DNA of 9,609 nt from Lachnospiraceae bacterium (GCA_031285465.1 JAITWD010000062.1:1-9609); one strand, 5' to 3'; shown: positions 1 through 8,219, numbered from the stretch's first letter. The notes: a model not told the origin generated them from the sequence alone. Numbers and translations: made by a program.

Positions 1-95
1 TCACCACTGGCGAATAAGCATTTCACAACACCACGCATCGCGGCATTAAGTGCCTGGCAGTCACCGCCACTGGTCAATAATCCGATTCTTTTCAT
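1..95 (-). CDS. pfkA: 6-phosphofructokinase, N-terminal fragment (runs off left edge)
   Basis: Glycolytic enzyme that phosphorylates fructose 6-phosphate to fructose 1,6-bisphosphate in the cytoplasm. Only the first 31 codons are in the window. They begin MKRIGLLTSGGDCQALNAA, which carries the phosphofructokinase nucleotide-binding glycine loop (TSGGD at residues 8-12) and the following N-A-A-M-R-G-V-V-K helix. The ATG at 95-93 is preceded by AGGAGG (complement of 105-110) with a 9-nt spacer, so the start is secure. The residues after GGD are CQALNAA rather than the APGMNAA of classical ATP-dependent PfkA. The fragment is too short to say whether ATP or pyrophosphate is the phosphate donor. 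Family assignment is firm; the exact symbol is an inference. Confidence 0.88.
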   Translation of the reverse strand, partial: MKRIGLLTSGGDCQALNAAMRGVVKCLFASG

Positions 96-137
96 AAATG
101 GGAACCTCCTTGAATGAGTTTTTAGAAAACTAAATTA

Positions 138-166
138 ATTATATATTATTTTTAGATAGGTCACAA
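138..166 (-). promoter_or_regulatory. Sigma-A-type promoter of the phosphofructokinase gene
   Basis: Read on the minus strand, TTGTGA (166-161) and a perfect TATAAT (143-138) are separated by exactly 17 bp. Transcription would begin near 131, giving a leader of about 36 nt that contains the AGGAGG at 110-105. The -10 is perfect and the -35 is 4/6. This is a sequence match only. Confidence 0.6.
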
Positions 167-184
167 CAGTTTTTGTCCTGACCT
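158..184. repeat. Inverted repeat over the pfk -35 box
   Basis: AGGTCA (158-163) is mirrored by TGACCT (179-184) around a 15-bp centre. The left arm overlaps the -35 box of the predicted pfk promoter, so it sits where a repressor or activator site would. Arms are only 6 bp, and no regulator for it can be named. Confidence 0.3.
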
Positions 185-323
185 GCCACTGCTTTGATAC
201 TATAATGAGCGGCAACCGTTGTAAAGATACTGTTTTTGTAGACATACTTGTGATATTATCCCGCATATATGAACCTTTTCTTTTGTCTGAGTATCTTTAT
301 CTGCTATTGTGTCATATTTAGTG

Positions 324-352
324 TTGACAAATAGAGTATAAATCTTTACAAT
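324..352 (+). promoter_or_regulatory. Strong sigma-A promoter of tRNA-Ser
   Basis: A consensus TTGACA (324-329), a 17-bp spacer and TACAAT (347-352, 5/6) precede the tRNA. Predicted initiation near 359 gives a leader of about 15 nt before the mature 5' end at 374. Near-consensus promoters like this are usual for stable RNA genes. Confidence 0.8.
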
Positions 353-373
353 AAATTTCAGACCGAAACCTTT

Positions 374-458
374 GGAGAGATGTCCGAGCGGCTGAAGGTG
401 TAGCTCTCGAAAAGCTATGAACCGAAAGGTTCCGAGGGTTCGAATCCCTCTCTCTCCG
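374..458 (+). tRNA. tRNA-Ser, anticodon CGA (reads UCG)
   Basis: The cloverleaf folds by eye. The acceptor stem GGAGAGA (374-380) pairs perfectly with TCTCTCC (451-457), followed by discriminator G458. The anticodon stem TAGCT/AGCTA encloses the loop CTCGAAA with anticodon CGA at 408-410. A long class II variable arm (AACC-GAAA-GGTT) is typical of serine tRNAs. The T arm is GAGGG-TTCGAAT-CCCTC (434-450). The 3' CCA is not encoded (TTTT follows G458), so it must be added by a CCA-adding enzyme. The gene is a single unit with its own promoter and terminator. Confidence 0.96.
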
Positions 459-466
459 TTTTATTG

Positions 467-494
467 ACTACCAGCCTGTAGCTGGTAGTTTTTT
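467..494 (+). terminator. Rho-independent terminator after tRNA-Ser
   Basis: A perfect 9-bp stem, ACTACCAGC (467-475) with GCTGGTAGT (481-489), has a 5-nt loop CTGTA and is followed by a run of Ts to 494. It begins 9 bp after the tRNA discriminator base and insulates the tRNA unit from the glycosyltransferase gene downstream. Confidence 0.93.
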
Positions 495-567
495 ATTGTC
501 TTTAAAATTTATTCTTAATTAATTATTAAGCAAGAGTAGCTCAAATACTATAAGGTATCAATACCGT

Positions 568-594
568 ACCTTTAGTAGAAAAGTGAATATAATA
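568..594 (+). promoter_or_regulatory. Candidate promoter of the glycosyltransferase gene (sigma-K-like or sigma-A-like)
   Basis: AC (568-569), a 16-bp gap and AATATAATA (586-594) fit the late mother-cell sigma-K pattern AC-N16-CATANNNTA at all but the first -10 base. The same bases contain a perfect sigma-A -10, TATAAT (588-593), but the matching -35 (CGTACC) is poor (2/6), which slightly favours the sporulation reading. The element recurs with identical spacing before the collagen-like gene (1842-1868). A second ATATAATAAA copy lies at 600-609. An inverted repeat AAGGTA/TACCTT (552-572) covers the upstream box. Confidence 0.4.
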
Positions 595-688
595 AACAGA
601 TATAATAAATTGGCACTTTGTGCCGCAAATCCAGCGCGAGAAACGATTTATAAGCGTTTCCCTAACCAGAAAAAGTGTGAGGTCTTAA

Positions 689-1795
689 ATGAAAAAATAT
701 AAAATCTATATCTATGCCATATGTAAAAATGAAAGTAGTTTTATAAATCGCTGGATGGACTCGGTTAAGGAGGCCGATGGTGTTGTAGTGGTTGACACCG
801 GTTCCAACGATGATAGTGTTGCCCTATTAAGGGCTCGCGGTGCCATTGTTTATGAGGAAACTTTTATTCCCTGGCGATTTGACGCCGCAAGAAACAGTGC
901 CTTAAATCACCTTCCTGTTGATACTGATATCTGCGTCTCCATTGATATTGATGAGGTATTTGAACCCGGCTGGCGAGAAAAGCTAGAACACTCATGGAAT
1001 GATGATACCACCTTAGCAAAATACTGGTATGTCTGGGAAACAACCGCCAATGGCCAACCGCAAAAGAAGTTTCAGCGTGACAAAATTCATACGCGCCATG
1101 GTTATCAATGGGTCCATCCCGTTCATGAGGTTCTCTCATATTCCGGACCGCGCGCTGAAGCGATCGTCTTTGTAAATGATTTGTTGCTATTTCACCGACC
1201 CGATCCTACTAAATCCCGAGGTCAGTATTTGCCGTTGCTCGAACTTTCTTCCAAAGAAAATCCCGATGATGATCGGACGAAATTCTGGTTGGGACGGGAA
1301 TATATTTATCATCATCAATACGACCAGGCAATACAAACCCTTAAAGCACACCTAAATATGCCCTCTTCAACCTGGAATGAAGAGCGATGCGCTTCCATGC
1401 GCTACATCGCCAAAGCATATCGGTTAAAATCCGATTACCCCAGTGCACTTACCTGGCTATACCGAGCAGTTGCCGAATGTCCGGATATCCGTGAACCGTG
1501 GTTTGACCTTACCGTTTTGGCATATAGTCAGCACAATTGGCCATTAGTTTATTTTGCCGCGATAAAAGCTTTGGATATTAAAATATGCACCGAAAGTTAT
1601 TTAACAGAAGCTATGGCCTGGGATTTTTCTCTATATGACTATGCGGCAGTGGCCTGTTACTGGCTCGGTTTTTATCAGGAAGCTCTGATCCATTCCGAAA
1701 ATGCCCTTAAAATGTCACCCAATAACTCCCATTTATTGAATAACATTGCTATTATAAAGGATAAATTGTCACCTCCAGTAAAATTATCAACCTGA
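689..1795 (+). CDS. Family 2 glycosyltransferase with C-terminal TPR-like repeats
   Basis: Predicted cytoplasmic glycosyltransferase of 368 residues with no signal peptide or membrane segment. The N-terminal GT-A fold is shown by CKNES (12-16), VVDTGSND (34-41, nucleotide-sugar binding) and the metal-binding D-x-D in SIDIDE (D86, D88). A conserved-looking WVHPVHE stands at 141-147. Residues from about 190 to 355 look like tetratricopeptide helices, for example [20 protein letters not shown] (241-260) and the [19 protein letters not shown] stretch at 324-342. This architecture occurs in protein glycosyltransferases such as SunS and those beside spore-surface collagens. The gene lies about 100 bp upstream of a collagen-like gene with many Thr in its triplets, so that protein is the inferred acceptor. 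The ATG at 689 follows GAGG (679-682) with 6-nt spacing. Donor sugar and acceptor residue cannot be read from sequence. Confidence 0.87.
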   Translation: MKKYKIYIYAICKNESSFINRWMDSVKEADGVVVVDTGSNDDSVALLRARGAIVYEETFIPWRFDAARNSALNHLPVDTDICVSIDIDEVFEPGWREKLEHSWNDDTTLAKYWYVWETTANGQPQKKFQRDKIHTRHGYQWVHPVHEVLSYSGPRAEAIVFVNDLLLFHRPDPTKSRGQYLPLLELSSKENPDDDRTKFWLGREYIYHHQYDQAIQTLKAHLNMPSSTWNEERCASMRYIAKAYRLKSDYPSALTWLYRAVAECPDIREPWFDLTVLAYSQHNWPLVYFAAIKALDIKICTESYLTEAMAWDFSLYDYAAVACYWLGFYQEALIHSENALKMSPNNSHLLNNIAIIKDKLSPPVKLST

Positions 1796-1841
1796 TTTTT
1801 CCAAATCGGTAGTATTGTGGTTATCTATGAAGCCTGCTGTC

Positions 1842-1868
1842 ACATTTATCGAATTATGTAATATAATA
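1842..1868 (+). promoter_or_regulatory. Candidate promoter of the collagen-like gene (same element as at 568-594)
   Basis: AC (1842-1843), a 16-bp gap and AATATAATA (1860-1868) match the glycosyltransferase promoter element, sharing the 11-bp AATATAATAAA. Here the sigma-A reading is stronger: GTCACA (1839-1844, 4/6) with 17 bp to TATAAT (1862-1867). The sigma used therefore remains open. Its position, about 28-54 bp before the ATG at 1896, rules out the longer reading frame that begins upstream of it. Confidence 0.45.
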
Positions 1869-1895
1869 AATTACCTGAGATTATGGAGGCTTATA

Positions 1896-3554
<1,659 letters not shown>

Positions 3555-3560
3555 TATGCT

Positions 3561-3722
3561 TTAGTTGTGAAAACTATCCGATTTACCACACATTTTCCCA
3601 CAATCGGAGCAACCACCCGATCCGCAACACGATCCCTTGCTTCTTTTCTTATCTTTATACAAACTATAAGCTGCCATTGCTAATATTCCCGAAACAATCA
3701 CAGCAACGATAATTGTTCCCAT
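3561..3722 (-). CDS. FeoB-associated Cys-rich membrane protein
   Basis: A 53-residue protein beginning MGTIIVAVIVSGILAMAAYS. Residues 2-22 form one transmembrane helix, followed by a basic stretch KDKKRSK (23-29) and a cysteine cluster C32, C33, C38, C41, C45 (CCGSGGCSDCGKMC). This matches the small FeoB_associated family that sits after feoB in many Bacillota and is proposed to help ferrous iron transfer at the membrane. The role is not established. The ATG at 3722 is 4 nt after the feoB stop, and its ribosome site (AAGGAGAGAAGG on the minus strand) lies inside the last feoB codons, so translation is probably coupled. The stop is 6 bp from that of the convergent collagen-like gene. Confidence 0.88.
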   Translation of the reverse strand: MGTIIVAVIVSGILAMAAYSLYKDKKRSKGSCCGSGGCSDCGKMCGKSDSFHN

Positions 3723-3726
3723 TTTA

Positions 3727-5874
3727 TCAACCTTCTCTCCTTCGATTATTTTTCACCAATAACCAGAAAAATAATCCCACTGCTAAAAATGCCATGATCG
3801 TATCTATCCCAAAATAACCTTTTGTGAATAATAATCCCAACTGATAAAAACAAAAAGCTGCTGCATATGCCAATCCGCACTGATAACCGATGGCATACCA
3901 AAACCACCAGTGACTATTCATCTCCCGCCTGATTGCCCCCATTGCCGCAACACACGGGGCACAGAGCAGATTAAATATCAAAAAGGAATAGGCGGATAGG
4001 GCTGTAAAATCCCCGGCTAATTGGCGTTTCATTTCAACATTGTCAACCGCCACTTCTCCAAGATTATATAAAATACCGAAGGTCCCAACAATACTTTCCT
4101 TGGCGATCAAACCGGTGAAGGTTGCCACCGTTGCCTTCCAGTTACCCCAACCTAGGGGAGCAAATATCCAGGCTACCGCATTTCCGATATGAGCTAAGAT
4201 ACTGTGATCCATCGAGACCATTCCAAAATGTCCCCCTTCCCAACCAAATCCGGACATAAACCATAATGCAGCCGAGGCTAATAGAATGATCGTTCCGGCT
4301 TTTTTTATGAATGACCATCCGCGCTCCCACATGTTATGAATAATACTGCTTACGGTCGGCATATGATATGAAGGCAGTTCCATTACGAAAGGAATCTCTT
4401 CACCTGAAAATCGTTTGGTCTTCTTCAAGATGGTCCCGGAACAAATAATAGCGGTAATTCCAATGAAATATGCACTTGGTGCCACCCACCAGGCTCCATT
4501 AAAAAGAGTTCCCGCAAATAATGCAATGATTGGCAGCTTTGCACTACATGGTATGAAGGTGGTCGTCATAACCGTTAAGCGTCTGTCACGTTCACTTTCT
4601 ATGGTCCGGGAAGCCATGATTCCTGGCACCCCGCACCCTGTTCCTATTAATATCGGGATAAAAGAACGCCCCGACAAACCAAACTTACGAAAGATCCGGT
4701 CAAGAATAAACGCAATCCGTGCCATGTAGCCACATCCTTCTAAAAAGGCCAAAAAGGCAAACAGGATCAATAACTGTGGGACAAACCCAAGAACCGCCCC
4801 CACACCAGCGATCATCCCATCAACCACCAGACTGCGCAACCACCCGGCACAACCGATGGCCGTCAGGGCGTTATCCACCAATACCGGCACGCCCGGAATC
4901 CAATGTCCCAGCAGCTTCCAACCTTCGCCAAACACTCCATTATTTGCCCAATTAGTAGCCCATGCTCCTACTGTAGTAACCGATACCGCATATACAATGA
5001 CCATCACAAGGACAAAAATCGGCAACGCTAGTATCCTATTGGTCACTATACGATCAATTTTGTCCGAAACGGTTAATTTTCCACTACTCTTATTTTGGTA
5101 ACATTTCTTCATAACAGCATCAATGTATGTATAACGCTCGGTCGTGATAATACTTTCGCTGTCATCGTCCAATTCTTTTTCGCAGTTCTTTATATCAATA
5201 TCAATATGAGTCAGTATGCTCTCATGCAGATTAAGACGCTCCACAATCTTTTCATCCCGCTCAAACAGCTTTATGGCAAACCAGCGCTGTTGTTCTTCCG
5301 GAAAATCATGCAGTACCGCTTCCTCAATATGAGCAAGCGTATGTTCAACACTCCCGGAAAAGCTGTGCTGTGGAACGGTTTTTCCATTGCGCGCCATCAG
5401 GATTGCTATCTGTACTGCTTCGTTCACACCGTCACCCTTTAATGCCGATAGGGTTGTTACCCTGCAGCCAATGGTTTTCCCCAACCGCTCGGTATCAATC
5501 TCATCTCCTCTTTTATTTACCACATCCATCATGTTAATAGCGACCACTACCGGTATCCCTAGCTCGGTCAACTGTGTGGTTAGAAAAAGGCTCCGCTCCA
5601 AACTGGTTCCATCCACAATATTCAATATTACGTCTGGGTGTTCGTCCAACAAATAGTTTCGCGACACTACCTCCTCAGGCGAGTAGGGTGACAAGGAGTA
5701 GATGCCCGGCAGGTCAATCACGGTCACCTCTTTGTCTTCCTTGAATCGCCCCTCTTTTTTTTCCACCGTAACTCCGGGCCAGTTACCAACAAATTGATTC
5801 GATCCGGTCAAAATATTAAAAAGAGTAGTTTTTCCACAATTGGGGTTTCCTGTCAGAGCAATTTTTATCGCCAT
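3727..5874 (-). CDS. feoB: Ferrous iron transporter FeoB
   Basis: Inner-membrane Fe(II) uptake protein with an N-terminal GTPase, 715 residues and full length. G-protein motifs are all present: G1 GNPNCGKT (9-16), G2 Thr36 in PGVTVE, G3 DLPG (54-57), G4 NMMD (114-117) and G5 SALKG (143-147). A regulatory helical region follows (about 165-270), then the polytopic membrane part from about 280 with the two conserved Cys gates GCGVPGIMASR (413-423) and PCSAKLP (442-448). CAPC occurs at 638-641. The start is taken at ATG 5874, preceded by GGAG with 8-nt spacing. An in-frame ATG at 5934 adds 20 residues but has no ribosome site and overlaps the operator and promoter. The gene is second in the feoA-feoB-Cys-rich order and appears to have its own iron-controlled promoter. 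Confidence 0.97.
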   Translation of the reverse strand: MAIKIALTGNPNCGKTTLFNILTGSNQFVGNWPGVTVEKKEGRFKEDKEVTVIDLPGIYSLSPYSPEEVVSRNYLLDEHPDVILNIVDGTSLERSLFLTTQLTELGIPVVVAINMMDVVNKRGDEIDTERLGKTIGCRVTTLSALKGDGVNEAVQIAILMARNGKTVPQHSFSGSVEHTLAHIEEAVLHDFPEEQQRWFAIKLFERDEKIVERLNLHESILTHIDIDIKNCEKELDDDSESIITTERYTYIDAVMKKCYQNKSSGKLTVSDKIDRIVTNRILALPIFVLVMVIVYAVSVTTVGAWATNWANNGVFGEGWKLLGHWIPGVPVLVDNALTAIGCAGWLRSLVVDGMIAGVGAVLGFVPQLLILFAFLAFLEGCGYMARIAFILDRIFRKFGLSGRSFIPILIGTGCGVPGIMASRTIESERDRRLTVMTTTFIPCSAKLPIIALFAGTLFNGAWWVAPSAYFIGITAIICSGTILKKTKRFSGEEIPFVMELPSYHMPTVSSIIHNMWERGWSFIKKAGTIILLASAALWFMSGFGWEGGHFGMVSMDHSILAHIGNAVAWIFAPLGWGNWKATVATFTGLIAKESIVGTFGILYNLGEVAVDNVEMKRQLAGDFTALSAYSFLIFNLLCAPCVAAMGAIRREMNSHWWFWYAIGYQCGLAYAAAFCFYQLGLLFTKGYFGIDTIMAFLAVGLFFWLLVKNNRRREG

Positions 5875-5896
5875 ATTCACATCTCCATTCTGCTTG

Positions 5897-5932
5897 AATA
5901 TACATTTTATCAATCCGTTAGTCAAGGCTAAC
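5897..5932 (-). promoter_or_regulatory. Internal feoB promoter with DtxR-type operator over its -35
   Basis: On the minus strand TTGACT (5925-5920), a 17-bp spacer and TATATT (5902-5897) form a good sigma-A promoter, each box 5/6. The -35 lies within the inverted repeat GTTAGCCTTGACTAAC (minus strand, 5932-5917), nearly identical to the element before feoA. Binding of an iron-loaded DtxR-type repressor here would block polymerase directly. This would let feoB and the Cys-rich gene be transcribed without feoA. Confidence 0.65.
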
Positions 5933-5945
5933 ATATTTGCTTTTA

Positions 5946-5977
5946 AAATGCAGAGAATATTTTAATCCTCTGCATTT
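5946..5977 (-). terminator. Hairpin between feoA and feoB, possible attenuator or terminator
   Basis: A perfect 10-bp stem, AAATGCAGAG (5946-5955) with CTCTGCATTT (5968-5977), has a 12-nt loop. On the minus strand it lies 43 bp after the feoA stop and is followed by only four T residues, then AAAA. It may reduce read-through from feoA to feoB or protect the feoA message. The weak T run keeps the terminator call uncertain. Confidence 0.4.
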
Positions 5978-6019
5978 GATCAAACTTATTAGTTGCTAAA
6001 AATTCAACGATCTAATGCA

Positions 6020-6241
6020 CTATTCTATCTCAATCAACTCAGCATCTGCTTTGCGAAGAGACAATTCATATCCGCGAACGGTTATCTCTATCGGATCGCC
6101 CAGCGGCGCTACCTTCTTAACATAAATCTCCACCCCTTTGGTGATTCCCATATCCATAATCCGATGCTTTATTGCCCCAGCACCGGTAATCTTGGTTACC
6201 CGAACGGTTTGACCACATTTAACTGTTTTTAATGTATTCAT
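6020..6241 (-). CDS. feoA: Ferrous iron transport accessory protein FeoA
   Basis: A 73-residue cytoplasmic SH3-like protein that works with FeoB in Fe(II) uptake, probably by contacting its cytoplasmic domain. Family features are the RVTKI strand (14-18), the G-A-x-x-H-R-I-M-D-M-G-I-x-x-G core (about 22-36) and the GYELSLRK strand near the C terminus. Length is normal for FeoA. ATG 6241 is preceded by a purine-rich AGGAAGGAAG (around 6247-6256 on the minus strand). The stop is 145 bp before the chosen feoB start, an unusually wide gap for this pair that contains a hairpin and a second regulated promoter. Confidence 0.95.
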   Translation of the reverse strand: MNTLKTVKCGQTVRVTKITGAGAIKHRIMDMGITKGVEIYVKKVAPLGDPIEITVRGYELSLRKADAELIEIE

Positions 6242-6371
6242 TACTACTTCCTTCCTGGTAAATCTCTATTCTGTTTTTCTTATCACTAACGCATGATTGT
6301 TCTTATTATAAATCTTGTATAATTGTATAAATATGAACTATTTTATAGCGCACAGCTAATAATACTATAAT

Positions 6372-6387
6372 GTTAGCTTTGGCTAAC
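6372..6387. promoter_or_regulatory. DtxR-type operator before feoA
   Basis: GTTAGCTTTGGCTAAC is an inverted repeat with 6-bp arms (GTTAGC/GCTAAC) and a TTTG centre. In the same orientation it matches the feoB operator (5917-5932) at 14 of 16 positions. A further partial site, GTTAGTCATAAC, stands at 6390-6401; its first eight bases equal one end of the feoB operator. The divergent DtxR-type gene at 6609 is the obvious candidate to bind here. Confidence 0.7.
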
Positions 6388-6398
6388 TTGTTAGTCAT

Positions 6399-6427
6399 AA
6401 CTTACCACTTATATATCCTTTTGTCAA
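6399..6427 (-). promoter_or_regulatory. Probable feoA promoter
   Basis: On the minus strand a consensus TTGACA (6427-6422) is followed 17 bp later by TAAGTT (6404-6399), a poor -10 rescued by an adjacent TGG that makes an extended -10. Initiation near 6392 would put the 16-bp operator at about +5 to +20 and the partial site over the -10. The leader would be about 150 nt. TATAGT (6369-6364) is an alternative -10, but it lacks a matching -35. Confidence 0.45.
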
Positions 6428-6430
6428 TAT

Positions 6431-6480
6431 CTTTTAATGCTTTTTTTATTTTTGTCTTTTAATGCTTTTTTTATTTTTGC
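6431..6480. repeat. 25-bp tandem duplication upstream of the feoA promoter
   Basis: Two copies with period 25 (6431-6455 and 6456-6480) agree at 24 of 25 positions, each opening CTTTTAATGCTTTTTTT. On the minus strand they are A-rich and end only 3 bp from the predicted feoA -35. They therefore occupy the place of an UP element for RNA polymerase alpha subunits. They lie in the 367-bp gap between feoA and the DtxR-type gene, which otherwise holds only the promoters and operators listed here. Confidence 0.92.
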
Positions 6481-6494
6481 GAATATATTATTAT

Positions 6495-6534
6495 TTGTAC
6501 CAATGAAAATTTTGTGCTAAGATAAAGTTATCTT
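6495..6534 (+). promoter_or_regulatory. Promoter and palindrome before the DtxR-type regulator gene
   Basis: TTGTAC (6495-6500, 3/6), a 17-bp spacer and TAAGAT (6518-6523, 4/6) preceded by TGC give an extended -10 promoter. A perfect palindrome AAGATAA-AG-TTATCTT (6519-6534) covers the -10 and the start site, a typical place for autoregulation. It differs from the feo operators, though TTGGCTA (6533-6539) at its right edge is also found in the feoA operator (6379-6385). Confidence 0.42.
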
Positions 6535-6608
6535 GGCTATACACACTTCTAAACACGACATCTTAGGTAGTACAAACAATAAAGCATTATTCTGGCAGGA
6601 GGCTTACA

Positions 6609-6974
6609 TTGCGAATTCAAGAATCGGCTGAAAACTATTTGGAGACCATCTTTGTCCTTAAGAACCGGATGGGACTGGTCCGTTCAATTGATATTGCCAA
6701 CGAACTGGCTTTTTCACGCCCCAGTGTTAGTGTTGCCATGCGCAAGCTGCGGGAAAGCCAACTCATAAATATCGACGGCAGCGGTAATATTACTTTGACC
6801 GAAAGTGGTCATATAATAGCCCAAACGATGTATGAGCGGCATACACTGTTATCCAATTTTCTAGTTTCGCTGGGCGTTGATGAGCAAACAGCCGTTGAGG
6901 ATGCTTGCCGGATGGAGCATGTGATCAGCCAGCAAACCTTTGAAAAAATATGTGCACACATTAACCTACTTTAA
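6609..6974 (+). CDS. Short DtxR/MntR-family metal-dependent regulator
   Basis: A 121-residue transcription factor with an N-terminal winged helix-turn-helix (about 1-65; SIDIANELAFSRPSVSVAMRKL is the HTH, 26-47) and a metal-binding dimerisation domain (66-121). The C-terminal SH3-like domain of DtxR/IdeR is absent, as in MntR-length proteins. The C-R-M-E-H cluster (C100, E103, H104) and H78 match the iron-type metal ligands of DtxR (Cys102, Glu105, His106, His79). N9 stands where MntR has Asp8 and DtxR has Met10. This favours Fe(II) over Mn(II) but does not prove it. The start is a TTG with a strong AGGAGG (6597-6602), 6 nt away. The gene diverges from feoA, whose operators it probably binds, and is followed 27 bp later by an MFS gene in the same apparent operon. 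Confidence 0.88.
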   Translation: MRIQESAENYLETIFVLKNRMGLVRSIDIANELAFSRPSVSVAMRKLRESQLINIDGSGNITLTESGHIIAQTMYERHTLLSNFLVSLGVDEQTAVEDACRMEHVISQQTFEKICAHINLL

Positions 6975-7001
6975 TTTAAGGATACTTGGGAGAAAATCAC
7001 C

Positions 7002-8219
7002 GTGCGTGAAAAATGGATGAAACAGATTATTATATTTCTCGCGGGACAAACCATAACACTTTTCGGTTCAACCGTTGTTCAGTTTGCCATTAGCTGGCAT
7101 GTCACCCTGACCACCCAAAGTGGCCTATTGTTAGCACTATCAACCATCTGTGGCTTTCTTCCCCAGCTACTTATTTCTCCGTTTGCCGGCGTTTGGGCTG
7201 ATCGCTTCAATCGTAAGATAATCATTATTCTTTCTGATGGCATGATCGCCACCGTAACCCTCTTTATGGCCCTCTACTTTGCCACTGGAAACACCAACAT
7301 TATCCTTTTATTTGCTGTTTCCGCTGTGCGGTCGGTCGGTACCGGTATCCAAATGCCTGCAACTAGAGCACTTCTACCAACAATGGCACCTGCAGACAAA
7401 CTTATGCGCATTAATGGGCTTCATTCAAGTCTGATCAGCATTATGATGTTATTGTCGCCGGCAGTCGCCGGTACCCTTTTGCAGTTTACCGGGATGGGGC
7501 CTATCTTTATGGTTGATGTCATTACTGCTTTAGTGGGGATTGCCTTTATGATCACCTTAAAGATTCCCCGCATAAACCAGCAAGAACCTTCTTTACACCC
7601 CCATATTCTCTCCGATATGTTGTCCGGTCTCCGCTATACCGGCCAGACCAAATGGCTTAAGCAACTACTTATCTTTTACCTTTTTTTTGCGTTAAGTGTC
7701 GGGCCGGTAGTCTTTTTGGTGCCAATAATGATTACTCACAATTTTGGAAACGAGTCCTGGATGCTGACCCTGCATGAAATGGTCTTTTCTGTGGGTAGCA
7801 TCATCGGCGGTCTTTCTATTGGTCTGATAGCCAAACGATTAGGCAGTGGCATACGTTTACTGATCGTATGTTGTACCTCTTTTGGGTTAACTACCCTGTT
7901 GCTTGGATTTAGTCCGAACTACTGGCTATTCCTTGGGATTATTTTACCGCTTGGTTTCTTCATGCCCCTCATCGAAACTACCTTCACCACCATTATCCAA
8001 ACCCATGCTGCCCCCGAGCTACTTGGCCGGGTTTTCGGACTGGTTACTATCATCGGTTCTTCTGCAATGCCACTATCGACAGCAATATTCGGTCCCTTGG
8101 CCGATTATATCAATATGAAAGTTCTGTTACTCTTTACTGGCATCATTATGGTTGGACTTTCATTGATGATCACGCGTTTTAAAGCCATAACCTCCATTAG
8201 CAGTCCCAAAATTGGATAA
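7002..8219 (+). CDS. MFS efflux transporter (DHA3 / MFS_3 type)
   Basis: A 405-residue integral membrane protein with about 12 hydrophobic segments. Marker motifs are GVWADRFNRK (63-72), the MFS motif A between helices 2 and 3, and the G-R-V-F-G at 342-346 typical of the MefA/EntS-like branch. Members export macrolides, siderophores or other small molecules using the proton gradient. The substrate cannot be told from sequence. It starts at GTG 7002 with GGGAG (6988-6992) upstream, 27 bp after the regulator gene, so the two are probably co-transcribed. That placement suggests, without proof, an iron- or metal-linked role such as export of a chelator or metal. No terminator with a T run is seen in the 88 bp before the convergent gene. 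Confidence 0.85.
   Translation: MREKWMKQIIIFLAGQTITLFGSTVVQFAISWHVTLTTQSGLLLALSTICGFLPQLLISPFAGVWADRFNRKIIIILSDGMIATVTLFMALYFATGNTNIILLFAVSAVRSVGTGIQMPATRALLPTMAPADKLMRINGLHSSLISIMMLLSPAVAGTLLQFTGMGPIFMVDVITALVGIAFMITLKIPRINQQEPSLHPHILSDMLSGLRYTGQTKWLKQLLIFYLFFALSVGPVVFLVPIMITHNFGNESWMLTLHEMVFSVGSIIGGLSIGLIAKRLGSGIRLLIVCCTSFGLTTLLLGFSPNYWLFLGIILPLGFFMPLIETTFTTIIQTHAAPELLGRVFGLVTIIGSSAMPLSTAIFGPLADYINMKVLLLFTGIIMVGLSLMITRFKAITSISSPKIG

Noticed and set aside
640..660. GAAACG/CGTTTC hairpin in the glycosyltransferase leader as a riboswitch
   Set aside because: A 6-bp stem alone has no conserved aptamer features, and the leader is too short for a known riboswitch class.
1815..1895. Upstream TTG start adding 27 residues to the collagen-like protein
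   Set aside because: No ribosome site precedes it, the added residues are hydrophobic and unlike the Asn-rich head, and the predicted promoter lies inside this stretch. GGAGG at 1885-1889 clearly serves ATG 1896.
3578..3607. CCGATT/AATCGG inverted repeat as terminator of the collagen gene
   Set aside because: 18-nt loop, 6-bp stem, no T run, and it lies inside the Cys-rich coding region.
5875..5934. Upstream ATG (5934) adding 20 residues to FeoB
   Set aside because: No ribosome site, it overlaps the operator and -35, and FeoB proteins normally begin just before the G1 loop, as with ATG 5874.
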